DNA of 51,118 nucleotides from Anaerolineales bacterium (GTDB taxonomy: Bacteria > Chloroflexota > Anaerolineae > Anaerolineales > Villigracilaceae). Location of the stretch: positions 1 through 51,118 of the forward strand of contig JAFGCG010000014.1 in NCBI GenBank assembly GCA_016932715.1, in the 5' to 3' direction. Under the pieces are notes generated by a model. It did no database searches. It saw only the letters and a list, made by a program, of their open reading frames with translations, and had not been told where the DNA came from. This document shows, one piece after another, positions 8,103 through 16,376 of the stretch. Numbering within the stretch: position 1 is the stretch's first letter; each line of letters starts with the position of its first letter. A program made the position numbers and the translations under genes.

Positions 8103-9302
8103 TTACCCTACCAGGGTGCTTCGCGAAGTCGTCACTACCCCCTCCACCCTTGCACGTTCCCGGCGGCTGTAGCGGCGCGCCACTTCCAGCGCGATCCAGC
8201 CGAGAGCGACATTCGACAGGAACATGCCTGATGTGTAGATCCAGGGTGAGGTCCCCGCGAGCAGCGCGTTCATCAGGGCGGTGACCATCAAAAGAGTGAA
8301 AGCCAGCGGCGTGAGAAACTTCCAGTTGAATGCCAGCATGTGATCGATGCGGATGCGCATCAGCGTGTACTTGACCCACATGATGATCCAATAGCCGATG
8401 AACGCCTTGAATACGATCACGGCGACGGCAAGGAATGCGCTGACCTGTTCCAGTCCGAAGAAGCGGTAGCCGCCAAAGAACAAAATTCCCATGAAGCCGC
8501 CGAATGTGAAGGCATGTAAAAGTTCGCCCGCATAGAACATGCCAAATTTCATCCCGGAATATTCGATATTGAAACCAGCCACGATCTCGGACTCGCCTTC
8601 CGCCATATCGAAGGGCGCACGTCCCAGTTCGGCAATCGCCGCGATCAGGAAGATCACCGCGGCGAGCGGGGCGAGAAACACGTACCAGATATCCTGGGCT
8701 TCGATGATCGCATTGAATCCCATCGACCCGGCAAAAATGGTCGGGATCAGCAGCATGGTCAGCATGGGGATCTCGAACGAAACCATCACCGCCACCTGGC
8801 GGAACGCGCCGATCAGGGCAAACTTGTTATTCGAGGACCAGCCCGCCATGATGATGGCAAGCGTGCCGATCGCGCCTGCGGCAATGATGTACAGGGCGCC
8901 GATGTTCAAATCCACGCCGATGATCTTTGGAGCCAGCGGTACCACCGCCCACAGGATCAGAACGGACATCATCGAGAGCATGGGCGCAATGTTATACACA
9001 ACCTTGTCCGCGCCGCCGGGCGTGGTGTCTTCCTTGATGATCAGCTTGATGATATCGGCGAAGGGCTGGATCAGCCCCCAGGGACCCACCCGGTTCGGTC
9101 CGAGGCGGTCCTGGAAGCGCGCCACCACCTTGCGCTCCACCCAGACGAGGAAGATATCCAGCACCATCAGCAGGGCGACCAACAGGAAGACGCCCAGGAA
9201 ACCGATCAATATTTGTGCAGCGATCTCGGGCATTCCCCAGCCTGTGAAGATGCCCATCAACCAGTCTGCGGCTATCTTGAGAGGATCATTCCAAAAACTC
9301 AT
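8103..9302 (-). CDS. nuoH: NADH-quinone oxidoreductase subunit H
   Basis: This 399-residue subunit links the membrane arm to the quinone site. Diagnostic segments are VWVERKVVARFQDRLGPNR, the first loop QPFADIIKLIIKED, and the acidic loop MAEGESEIVAGFNIEYSGM, whose glutamates line the E-channel. The open frame extends upstream to 9413, but the start at 9302 is preferred. It has AGGAG eight bases upstream, the protein begins there with the usual amphipathic helix, and the upstream extension is encoded by a palindromic repeat (9317-9382). In most nuo operons nuoB, nuoC and nuoD come between nuoA and nuoH; here that space holds only the repeat. Confidence 0.95.
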   Translation of the reverse strand: MSFWNDPLKIAADWLMGIFTGWGMPEIAAQILIGFLGVFLLVALLMVLDIFLVWVERKVVARFQDRLGPNRVGPWGLIQPFADIIKLIIKEDTTPGGADKVVYNIAPMLSMMSVLILWAVVPLAPKIIGVDLNIGALYIIAAGAIGTLAIIMAGWSSNNKFALIGAFRQVAVMVSFEIPMLTMLLIPTIFAGSMGFNAIIEAQDIWYVFLAPLAAVIFLIAAIAELGRAPFDMAEGESEIVAGFNIEYSGMKFGMFYAGELLHAFTFGGFMGILFFGGYRFFGLEQVSAFLAVAVIVFKAFIGYWIIMWVKYTLMRIRIDHMLAFNWKFLTPLAFTLLMVTALMNALLAGTSPWIYTSGMFLSNVALGWIALEVARRYSRRERARVEGVVTTSRSTLVG

Positions 9303-9316
9303 ACGTTTCTCCTGAT

Positions 9317-9382
9317 TTTGGAGTGAGGCAGCTTGCCGCCCAAATGCAAGAGCACGCCCTGCGGGCAGTCTTGCACTCCAAA
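9317..9382. repeat. Dispersed palindromic repeat (TTTGGAGT...ACTCCAAA family), copy 2
   Basis: The element begins TTTGGAGTGAGGCAGCTTGC and ends CTTGCACTCCAAA, an 8-base terminal inverted repeat with internal GCTTGC/GCAAG arms. It sits between nuoA and nuoH. Relatives are at 411-497 and inside recJ at 22226-22281. Confidence 0.8.
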
Positions 9383-9452
9383 GCACTATACAAACAAAAG
9401 GCTGAATGGACAAATGTATCCAATCAGCCTCTTTTTCGTTACTACATAGGGA

Positions 9453-9806
9453 TTACGCCCACTCCAGCATCCCTTTGCGCCAGGTATACACCAGGCCCGC
9501 AAGGAGGATGAGAATGAAGATGATGCCTTCCACCACGGCAAACAACCCGAGTTGGCCCAACCGGACGGCCCAGGGGAACAGGAACACGGTCTCGACATCG
9601 AAGACCAGGAAGACCAGGGCAAAAATGTAATACTGAGCCTTGAACTGCACCCAGCTGTCTCCAACCGTTTCGATGCCGCACTCATACGTTGTTCGTTTGA
9701 TGGGGTTGGACTTCCTGGGTCCCAGAAACCACGCAAAGCCGATCGCGCCGACTGGGATGATCAGCCCAACAATAAAGAACAAACCAATGTAAATCCACGG
9801 ACTCAT
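9453..9806 (-). CDS. nuoA: NADH-quinone oxidoreductase subunit A
   Basis: This 117-residue, three-helix subunit is the first gene of the operon. Family features are the segment NPIKRTTYECGIETVGD in the loop after helix 1 and FLVFDVETVFLFPWA in helix 2, with the conserved acidic residues. A GGAG site lies shortly before the ATG. An extended -10 promoter lies about 57 bases upstream. nuoA is followed directly by nuoH, so the connecting subunits B, C, D and I and the electron-input subunits E, F and G must lie elsewhere in the genome if the complex is complete. Confidence 0.96.
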   Translation of the reverse strand: MSPWIYIGLFFIVGLIIPVGAIGFAWFLGPRKSNPIKRTTYECGIETVGDSWVQFKAQYYIFALVFLVFDVETVFLFPWAVRLGQLGLFAVVEGIIFILILLAGLVYTWRKGMLEWA

Positions 9807-9862
9807 AGCTTCTCCAGGGCGAATATATCTTTTACGGCAAAATTTGTATTACAAACGGCGAA

Positions 9863-9871
9863 ATTGTACCA
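9863..9871 (-). promoter_or_regulatory. Candidate extended -10 promoter of the nuo operon
   Basis: On the minus strand the sequence reads TGGTACAAT, a TGn extension plus a -10 hexamer with one mismatch to TATAAT. It is about 57 bases upstream of the nuoA start. No convincing -35 box is visible, consistent with an extended -10 promoter. Confidence 0.5.
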
Positions 9872-9931
9872 TGAAGGACAACCGCTGCCATTGAAAGCAT
9901 GTCAATTTTTCAGGTGATTTTCGTCATATAT

Positions 9932-10714
9932 TCACTTGTGATGCTGGCGGCGTCTCTTGAAAAGGAACTTTACAATGTCTTCCAGAAATGGGAAGCCAAG
10001 GACTGTCCCCACGATCGAACCCACCACCCCCGTTGTGCGCGCCACTGCCCCGGAGAGACCCAGGAGATTGACCGCCTCGACCTCTACGATTTGAGCAGAT
10101 ACCGTTTTGAGGCTTTCTTCGCCGTTCAACCTATCCACGAACCGCAGGTACAGCCAGATGGTTCCGCGATAATCACCAGCTGCCTGCGGGCGAATGCTCC
10201 AGTAAAAGGTGGCGGAGGTGCCCTGCGTCAATGGCTGGCTGACCAAATCCGGCGGGCGTACTTCCATCCCGGCAATGTCGAAACGCGCTTCGGCGATGAC
10301 ATGATGGGATTCATAGAGGTTCGGGATTTCAATGACTTCTCCCGTGACCACATTCCCGCCCATCTCGGCAGTCGGTGTGATGTTACCCAAATCATCCACC
10401 TCCAGCGTCAGCCGGACCACATCCGAATCGCCCGCGCGGATGCGAGGCGGAAATTCCAGCGTCAGGCGACGGCGTTCGGGGAATGCGGGCTGCGGCGTGA
10501 ACGCCGCAGCGACAGTGGGCGTCGATTCGGACGGGAAAGCCGCGGTCGGCTCAACAAGAGCAGGCTCTGTTGCCCCAGAGGGTACTTTGGTCGCTTGCGG
10601 CGCTTCATCTACAGATTCAGTTGCACTCTCTGCCGGAGGCGCGGCCGCGGGCGCGCCACAACCAGCCAGAAGAATGACCCCAATGATGATAGTGAAGATC
10701 AACGTGCGGTTCAT
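9932..10714 (-). CDS. Lipoprotein with carboxyl-terminal membrane helix, function unknown
   Basis: The start at 10714 gives 260 residues with a classic lipoprotein signal (about residues 1-19, lipobox LLAGC). After the lipidated cysteine comes an Ala/Pro/Glu/Thr-rich linker, then a beta-rich domain of about 130 residues (RRLTLEFPPRIRAGDSDVV onward). The end has a Gly/Val-rich hydrophobic stretch and a basic tail (KFLFKRRRQHHK). A lipid anchor plus a possible carboxyl-terminal helix is unusual. GAGAA precedes the chosen start, which lies 5 bases after the stop of the small upstream gene, so the two are very likely co-transcribed. No family is recognised. The open frame continues upstream to 11035 but overlaps two other genes. 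Confidence 0.7.
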   Translation of the reverse strand: MNRTLIFTIIIGVILLAGCGAPAAAPPAESATESVDEAPQATKVPSGATEPALVEPTAAFPSESTPTVAAAFTPQPAFPERRRLTLEFPPRIRAGDSDVVRLTLEVDDLGNITPTAEMGGNVVTGEVIEIPNLYESHHVIAEARFDIAGMEVRPPDLVSQPLTQGTSATFYWSIRPQAAGDYRGTIWLYLRFVDRLNGEESLKTVSAQIVEVEAVNLLGLSGAVARTTGVVGSIVGTVLGFPFLEDIVKFLFKRRRQHHK

Positions 10715-10719
10715 GGTTC

Positions 10720-10890
10720 TCACAGAATGGATGAGATGACGAACGAAGAAGGGGTTGGCAACTGTAGTTCGGCAGGCGAGATCGGTTGAGTCCGTGTCTC
10801 GCGGCGCGCGGGCAGGAGGCTCCAGATCAATAATGCACAGGAAAGGATCAGGAGAATCATCCCAAGAACGATCCTGGCACCTCTGGTCAT
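10720..10890 (-). CDS. Small single-pass membrane protein
   Basis: This 56-residue protein has one strong hydrophobic segment (GMILLILSCALLIWSLL, about residues 10-27) followed by an Arg-rich and then a Pro/Ser-rich tail. The ATG at 10890 overlaps the stop of the upstream nucleotidyltransferase-like gene in an ATGA arrangement, and the lipoprotein gene follows after 5 bases. These tight junctions are the main argument that it is a real gene. Function is unknown; a membrane partner of the neighbouring lipoprotein is conceivable. Confidence 0.6.
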   Translation of the reverse strand: MTRGARIVLGMILLILSCALLIWSLLPARRETRTQPISPAELQLPTPSSFVISSIL

Positions 10891-11639
10891 TGCTCCACTT
10901 CCTCCACTTCGGCGTACCAGCGGACACGCGTGCCGAGAATGTTGCGCATCCTCCACGCGACCGTCTTTGGTTTGGATTCCATAACCGACTTGAGCATTTG
11001 AATACGGTGTAACACAACTTCATGCTCAACGCCACTCAATCCAAGATCTTCAGCGACGAGTAAATCCTCGACACGTTTGAGGTTGATAAATGTGGTCTTA
11101 TAAAGTCCCCAGTTACGGGCACAAAGCCGGGCGATCCGTTCCAGATCAATTTTCCCTTCACGCTCATCACCAATGTCATTATTGAGCAGCAAAGAGATCA
11201 TATCAAAGGCATCCTTGCGGTTAAGCTGGATGATCTGTGCCTTTGAAAGAAACAACTCTGCCAAAGGAATGGTGATGGGGTGCATTTTCAAACGACCATT
11301 CAGAGGCAGTTTATGGCACATCTCGAAATCACCCACCAGTATATCGATGCGGTGGCCCGTTTTCCGGTTGTAGTAAATCTGACGCTGCGACCCATTCAGC
11401 AGGTTGAACTGTTTGTGAGGCGAATAGCCCATCTTTTGAAAAAATGGTTCGAGTTTGCGCCATTCCTTTTTGGGGACCATGAAATCCACATCGGGCGACT
11501 CACGGTGGAAGAAGCGCGGATCGTTGCGGCTATGCTCGTAAATAGCCAGTCCACCAAAAGCGCGCAAGTGGATCCGGTGATGGTGTGCCGCAGTGATCAG
11601 ACGATTCATCTCAGAAACAAGTTCAGGTAATGTATCCAT
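10887..11639 (-). CDS. Nucleotidyltransferase-fold protein (AbiEii/MNT-like)
   Basis: This 250-residue protein has the minimal polymerase-beta nucleotidyltransferase pattern: a Gly-Gly turn (residues 29-30, RAFGGLAIYEHS), then two acidic residues spaced D-x-D (Asp50 and Asp52, ESPDVDFMV), and a third strand with HRIDILVGD. This resembles the AbiEii/MNT-type enzymes found as toxins and in uncharacterised roles. No antitoxin-like partner is adjacent; the next two genes encode a small membrane protein and a lipoprotein. The frame continues to 11693, but 11639 is preferred because the extra codons run through a palindromic repeat. The substrate cannot be inferred. Confidence 0.6.
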   Translation of the reverse strand: MDTLPELVSEMNRLITAAHHHRIHLRAFGGLAIYEHSRNDPRFFHRESPDVDFMVPKKEWRKLEPFFQKMGYSPHKQFNLLNGSQRQIYYNRKTGHRIDILVGDFEMCHKLPLNGRLKMHPITIPLAELFLSKAQIIQLNRKDAFDMISLLLNNDIGDEREGKIDLERIARLCARNWGLYKTTFINLKRVEDLLVAEDLGLSGVEHEVVLHRIQMLKSVMESKPKTVAWRMRNILGTRVRWYAEVEEVEQ

Positions 11640-11648
11640 ATCGTTCTT

Positions 11649-11685
11649 TATACCCCTCTCCCTATTCGAAGGGAAGAGGGGTATA
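11649..11685. repeat. CCCTCTCCC-type palindrome, possible terminator of the permease gene
   Basis: The inverted repeat ATACCCCTCTCCC / GGGAAGAGGGGTAT encloses TATTCGAA. It belongs to the GGGAGAGGG family of intergenic palindromes also seen at 13371-13440, 46822-46856 and 47136-47170. It lies between the permease stop and the next gene on the minus strand, so a terminator role is possible, though there is no clear T run. Confidence 0.6.
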
Positions 11686-11698
11686 CGTTTCAAGTTCG

Positions 11699-13345
11699 TT
11701 ATTCCACCGGGATTTCCGCATGGACCTTATCGAGATCGATGCCTTCCCGCCGGCGCGCGGCTTTGAAGCCAAAGTAAATCAGCGCGGCAAGGGCATAATT
11801 CGCCAGCATATAAATGATGGAAGTGCCGTTCTTATATCCATTTTCGTTGATGCTGTACCCAATGCCGTACAGCGCATTCGGATCGAGAATCCACTGGTAG
11901 AGCAGGAAGACAAGGAATCCACCGAAGATCACCCCGGCTACTGTGATCAAAGGCAGGCCAAGTAGCTTGTATTTTGCAACCGGTGAGGCATTGTATAATT
12001 CAGGTTTCCGATAGGGCAGGATGATCGCCGCGATCGTAGTACCCAGAAAAGTGACTGCGATGACCAGCGTGGAGCAAAGTGTCAGAGAGTAGAAGTTGGC
12101 AATATTGTAATTGTACAGATAGGCAATAAATATCGAAGGAACGGTCATCAACAGCAGGGCATAGACCGGCGTGCCTGTGCGCTGATCCACTTCCGCAACC
12201 TTTTCAGGGAGCAGCCGGTCGAAGGCGGCTGCAAAGATCACACGCGTGGAGGAAAGGAAGACCGTGCCACTCCAGCCGAACCACCACAGACTCATCAATG
12301 CCACTACAATGAATTGAAGGAGTTTACTGGATGTGAGAAACGCCGCAAACAATGCTGGATAGGGCCAGAACGGCAGGGCAGGTGCATCCGGCGATAGCTC
12401 CCAGGTGTAATTCCACCATGCGCCGTTGGCTTGCATGTAAAAATCCCAGCCGATGGTCCTGCTGATGGCATACAGCAGGATAATCCCCAAAATGGTTGTC
12501 CCGGCCAGCGCCCAACCCATGCCGGAGATATTGCGTTTGAAATCCGTTGCGCCGCGCACCTCGCCATAGAGAGTCGCGCCCCAGTTGGGCCATAAATTGA
12601 AGAAGACCATATAGGGGATCAGCAAAAAGATCGCCAGGAAGGGTCCGCCGCTGAACGGAGTGATTGCCCCGGCATTCGTGCCCAGGGCAGTCGTTGCATC
12701 ATAGACGCCGGGCTGCGCGCCGAACATGGAAGCCGCGTTCGCTTCCAGCCCTTCCCGGAAGGCTGCCTGGGAGCCGGTCAGCAACAATACAACCACAATC
12801 AACAATCCCAGCATGCCGCCATAGAATGAGAACTTCTGAATGCGCGCATAGGTTTTCATGCCAAGCGCTACAATCACGCTTACAATCGCCAGCGTAAGGA
12901 GGGATGAAGTAAACGCGCCGTGCTGTGTTCCGGCAAACCAAAGGGCTGCCTCCCGGAAGCCAAGTATGCCCAGGATCGGCACCAGCACAATATGGCGGAA
13001 CATATCTCCATACAGCGGCACCCACAACCACAGGATGAACCACCAGCCTGTCACCGCCAGGATAAAGCCCACTGCCCCACCGAGGATGCGGCTCTGCCAA
13101 ACATAATCGCCGCCGGAACGAGGCATCACGGCGATCAGCGCAGCATACACGATGACCTCAAAGAAAATGAACACCGCGCTGACGATCAACGCCGACACCA
13201 TGCCGCCCTCGAAGAAGTACATCTGGCTGAAGATATACAATCCCAGGGTGATCAGGTTGATGGAGAACAACGCGTAGATGAACGCGTCGAAGACCGACCA
13301 CGAACGCACCAGGCCGGTCGCTTTGCGGACAAACAAGCTGGTCAT
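11699..13345 (-). CDS. APC superfamily amino acid permease
   Basis: This 548-residue integral membrane protein has about 12-14 hydrophobic segments. The first region, WSVFDAFIYALFSINLITLG, and the MPRSGGDYVWQSRILGG motif after helix 3 are typical of APC amino acid/polyamine/organocation transporters, where the SGGxY segment lies near the substrate site. The start at 13345 has AGGAG at good spacing, better than the in-frame ATG at 13369. The gene stands alone between palindromic repeats at 11649 and 13371, so nothing indicates the substrate. Confidence 0.85.
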   Translation of the reverse strand: MTSLFVRKATGLVRSWSVFDAFIYALFSINLITLGLYIFSQMYFFEGGMVSALIVSAVFIFFEVIVYAALIAVMPRSGGDYVWQSRILGGAVGFILAVTGWWFILWLWVPLYGDMFRHIVLVPILGILGFREAALWFAGTQHGAFTSSLLTLAIVSVIVALGMKTYARIQKFSFYGGMLGLLIVVVLLLTGSQAAFREGLEANAASMFGAQPGVYDATTALGTNAGAITPFSGGPFLAIFLLIPYMVFFNLWPNWGATLYGEVRGATDFKRNISGMGWALAGTTILGIILLYAISRTIGWDFYMQANGAWWNYTWELSPDAPALPFWPYPALFAAFLTSSKLLQFIVVALMSLWWFGWSGTVFLSSTRVIFAAAFDRLLPEKVAEVDQRTGTPVYALLLMTVPSIFIAYLYNYNIANFYSLTLCSTLVIAVTFLGTTIAAIILPYRKPELYNASPVAKYKLLGLPLITVAGVIFGGFLVFLLYQWILDPNALYGIGYSINENGYKNGTSIIYMLANYALAALIYFGFKAARRREGIDLDKVHAEIPVE

Positions 13346-13370
13346 GGAACACTCCTTTGGTTTATTCACC

Positions 13371-13440
13371 CCTCTCTCCGCTTCGTCTTCGCTGGCGCTC
13401 CGCTCAGCGCGATAAGGGAGAGGGGCCGGGGGTGAGGGAG
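13371..13440. repeat. CCCTCTCC...GGGAGAGGGG intergenic palindrome
   Basis: CACCCCTCTCTCCGC at one end pairs imperfectly with GGGAGAGGGGCCGGGGGTGA at the other, around GCTGGCGCTCCGCTCAGCGC. It lies between the metallophosphoesterase and the permease gene. It is of the same family as other copies in this window. Confidence 0.7.
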
Positions 13441-13441
13441 G

Positions 13442-14383
13442 TTATCCCGTAGTCAACACGTAATTCTGAATCTTGTTCCTGCCAAGTGTCACAAGCGCGC
13501 CGAGCAGCGTGCCCTGTTCGTACATCGAACCGGGGTTGATGCACAGCGTCCTGCCAATGCGTGAGGCGCCGCGGCCTTCATGGATGTGTCCGTGCAGACC
13601 GAGCAGGGGCTGAGTCTCTTCGATGGCTTTGCGGACCGCGGTCGAGCCGACGGGCGTCAGCGCCTGCCCAGCCATTTTGGGACGCAAGTCCTTATCCAGT
13701 TCCGGCGCTTCGTCGAGACTCGACTTGTAGGGCGGCACGTGGATGTTGAAGACCGCGTTGCGCGGGTCTTTGAGTTCGGAGATCATCGCTTCATACCGGA
13801 CCTTGAGATGGTCCTCGTCCTCTTCGCGGTGCGTATTCCAGGGTGTTCGATTCGACCAGCCCGAGGCGATCATTTCGTGGATTCCGTCGAGGGGAGTCAC
13901 CTGCCCCTCGACCAGGAGCACGCGCCGGGAGGCGCGCACGAGATCATCCACTTCAACCATATCATCGTTGCCGGGGCAGCAATAGACTTTCCTGTCCGTG
14001 CCGTCCAGTTTTTTATCGGCGAGGTCCATCCATTGCTGCATCACTTTCAGCACTGCCTGCACAAAGATCTGCTGCACTCTTTCAGGCTCGTCTTCAAGTT
14101 CCGCAATCTCATCAGGGTTCGTCAGGTACGGATAATAACCACGGCTGCGGACGCGTTTGATCAGATCCTGCAGCTCATCGTCCGTTGAAATATCAAACAC
14201 CTGTTCAAGCAATGTGACGCGGTATTTTTTTCCACCCAGATGCAGAAACGGGACAACCGCTTTGCCCGTCATGTCCCCCCCGAGGAGCAATACATCGGCT
14301 CCATAAAACTTCCCTGCGTTGAGAAACTTACTCCAGCAAATATCTGAGCCATGGATGTCGGTTGCAAAGAAAAGTTTTGTCAC
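13442..14383 (-). CDS. Calcineurin-like metallophosphoesterase
   Basis: This 313-residue cytosolic hydrolase has the metallophosphoesterase blocks in order: Asp9 and His11 in FATDIHGSD, Asp36 in LLLGGDMTG, CCPGNDD in the middle (the usual GNHE/GNxD block), HVPPYKS, and LHGHIHEGRG near the carboxyl end. CINPGSMYEQG in the last strand is also typical of YfcE-type enzymes. These residues bind two metal ions for phosphodiester or phosphomonoester hydrolysis. Neighbours give no clue to the substrate. The phosphate transporter upstream on the same strand could be functionally related, but 68 bases separate the genes and co-transcription is uncertain. Confidence 0.88.
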   Translation of the reverse strand: MTKLFFATDIHGSDICWSKFLNAGKFYGADVLLLGGDMTGKAVVPFLHLGGKKYRVTLLEQVFDISTDDELQDLIKRVRSRGYYPYLTNPDEIAELEDEPERVQQIFVQAVLKVMQQWMDLADKKLDGTDRKVYCCPGNDDMVEVDDLVRASRRVLLVEGQVTPLDGIHEMIASGWSNRTPWNTHREEDEDHLKVRYEAMISELKDPRNAVFNIHVPPYKSSLDEAPELDKDLRPKMAGQALTPVGSTAVRKAIEETQPLLGLHGHIHEGRGASRIGRTLCINPGSMYEQGTLLGALVTLGRNKIQNYVLTTG

Positions 14384-14451
14384 GCGCGGAGTCCTCGTGG
14401 CGGCAGGGAATAAATTCAGTCCATTATACCCGCCAATGACGGCTCAGATTG

Positions 14452-15438
14452 TCAGGGCACGATATTTGCCAGCAGCCAGCAGGTTCCTGCGGAAAGCAAT
14501 CCACTCGCCGGGATGGTGATCAGCCAGGCAGTCATGATTTCCTCCGCCACGCTCCAGCGGACTTTGCTGACGCGTTCTGCAGATCCCACGCCGATGATCG
14601 CCGAACTGACCACCTGCGAGGTGCTGACCGGCACTCCGAGAAACGAGGCGGCCAGGATCACCCCCGCGGAACTCAGCTGCGTTGAAAAACTATGCAGGGG
14701 CCGGATCTTGTAGAACTTTCCGCCCAGCGTCCGGATCAACCGCCAGCCACCCAGACTCGTGCCGATGGCAATCGCCGCCGCGCTGACTGCAATCACCCAG
14801 GTCGGCACCTGGAACACCGGCAGCACGTTGCCAATGACCAGGCTCAATGCGATGATACCCATCGTCTTCTGGGCGTCATTCGTCCCGTGGCTGAACGCGA
14901 TCGCAACTGCAGTGACCAATTGACCATTTTTAAACAGGCTGTTTATTCGCGGCGTTGCATTGCGCACCAGGAAATAGATCAATCTGGTCACGGCAAAACC
15001 AATCAGGAAGCCAATCAGAGGGGATGCAAACAGGGCGATCAAGACCTTGTACAACCCGGCAAATTTAATCGCCTCGAGTCCGGCTCCGATCAGCACCGCG
15101 CCCACCATCCCGCCGATCAGCGCGTGAGAGGAACTGCCCGGGATGCCAAAATACCATGTGATCAAATTCCACAGGATTGCCCCGACCAGGGCAGACAGGA
15201 TCACGCTCAATGTCAACACATTCGATTGAACGATCTCGTCACCAATTGTTTTGGCGACCGTAACCCCAAACAGGAAGGGACCCAAAAATTCCGCCACTGC
15301 GGCAAGCCCCAGCGCCGTACGTGGACCGAAGGCGCGCGAGGAGATCATGGTCGCGACGATGTTACTGGCATCCCGCATCCCGTTCAATAAATCGAAGATC
15401 AGCGCAAGGGCAATGACAAGAAGTAGTTCCTGGGACAT
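14452..15438 (-). CDS. PiT family inorganic phosphate transporter
   Basis: This 328-residue membrane protein has the duplicated PiT signature: NGMRDASNIVATMISSRA near the amino end and SHGTNDAQKTMGIIAL in the middle, each followed by hydrophobic repeats. PiT proteins import phosphate (as metal phosphate or by cation symport). It lies 96 bases after a DUF47 gene on the same strand, the classic pit-pair arrangement in which the PhoU-like partner modulates the transporter. A palindromic repeat occupies the gap. A sulfate-permease role, known for some relatives, cannot be excluded. Confidence 0.9.
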   Translation of the reverse strand: MSQELLLVIALALIFDLLNGMRDASNIVATMISSRAFGPRTALGLAAVAEFLGPFLFGVTVAKTIGDEIVQSNVLTLSVILSALVGAILWNLITWYFGIPGSSSHALIGGMVGAVLIGAGLEAIKFAGLYKVLIALFASPLIGFLIGFAVTRLIYFLVRNATPRINSLFKNGQLVTAVAIAFSHGTNDAQKTMGIIALSLVIGNVLPVFQVPTWVIAVSAAAIAIGTSLGGWRLIRTLGGKFYKIRPLHSFSTQLSSAGVILAASFLGVPVSTSQVVSSAIIGVGSAERVSKVRWSVAEEIMTAWLITIPASGLLSAGTCWLLANIVP

Positions 15439-15453
15439 ATTTGGAATCCGTTA

Positions 15454-15523
15454 TTGCGAGCCTTCGGGAAGCAATCTCCTGCGGTACATGAGATTGCCAC
15501 GGCGGATCAATACCGCCTCGCAA
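15454..15523. repeat. TTGCGAG...CTCGCAA intergenic repeat
   Basis: TTGCGAGCCTTCGGGAAGCAATCTCC faces GAGATTGCCACGGCGG and then CTCGCAA. Terminal TTGCGAG (15454-15460) pairs with CTCGCAA (15517-15523), and internal GCAATCTC pairs with GAGATTGC. It lies between the DUF47 and PiT genes. Confidence 0.75.
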
Positions 15524-15534
15524 CGGCAGGGCCG

Positions 15535-16155
15535 CTAGGTCTTCTTCACCACGATATCTGCAATGATGTTCCCCGCTTCATCCCCGCGGTCGGCTGCATT
15601 CGAGAGATGCCGGTATACCTCGCGAAACTTCAGCATTTCAACAACATGATGAATATCTTCCGGTCCTGTAAACAGGTCGGCGATTGCTTCGCGATAAACT
15701 CCCTCGACGCGGTTTTCGAGCGCCTTGGCGCGCTGGGCATGATCGATCGCCACGGACGGGTTCTTCTGGAGACGTTGAACTGCCTGGTAGATCTCGTACG
15801 CCGCATCTTTCAAAAGGGTTGCAATCCTCTGCATGTACGGCGTAGGTTCCACCTTGAGAAGCACCATCTCACTGACGGTGCTGTCGGCATAGTCGATCAC
15901 ATCATCGATCGAACGCGAAAGAGCGAAAATATCCTCCCGGTCAAACGGGGTGACAAACGTGCTGTTCAACTCATCGATCAGGATACGCCGGACTTCATCG
16001 GCTTCCTTTTCTTTGAGCGCCAATTGCTCCGCGATTTCACGATCCTGTGTCTCGAAATACCTGACGAGCAGTTTCACCCCATCATATGTGATGGAGGCCT
16101 GCTCCTGAATCAGTTTATGGAAAACTTCTTCCCGCTTTTTGAAAAAACCAAACAT
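15535..16155 (-). CDS. DUF47 (PhoU-like) phosphate transport accessory protein
   Basis: This 206-residue all-helical protein starts MFGFFKKREEVFHKLIQEQA and has conserved E-x3-D type helices (DREDIFALSRSIDDVIDYADS, and HHVVEMLKFREVYRHLSNAADRGDEAGNIIADIVVK as two successive segments). These are DUF47/PhoU features, proposed to coordinate metals and regulate PiT transporters. It is the first gene of a two-gene unit with the PiT transporter. A weak AGG site precedes the ATG. Its upstream gap (16156-16376) is shared with the divergent radical SAM gene. Confidence 0.88.
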   Translation of the reverse strand: MFGFFKKREEVFHKLIQEQASITYDGVKLLVRYFETQDREIAEQLALKEKEADEVRRILIDELNSTFVTPFDREDIFALSRSIDDVIDYADSTVSEMVLLKVEPTPYMQRIATLLKDAAYEIYQAVQRLQKNPSVAIDHAQRAKALENRVEGVYREAIADLFTGPEDIHHVVEMLKFREVYRHLSNAADRGDEAGNIIADIVVKKT

Positions 16156-16376
16156 GAAAACCTCGATTGCATTGCAGAGTACATCATGAACCCTGATGGA
16201 CTGTCAATCATACCATTTCCAGGAGGGAAAACCCGGTTTCCTGCCGGACTTGTAACACTGAAATCTGATAGAGTTTGACGCCATTTGACAGTCCGCCGCA
16301 ATGAAATGCAATGGATTCTCCCTGACACTTCATCGACAAGTGAGGCTCCTATCCCAGCCGCCAAAGGAGAATTGTC

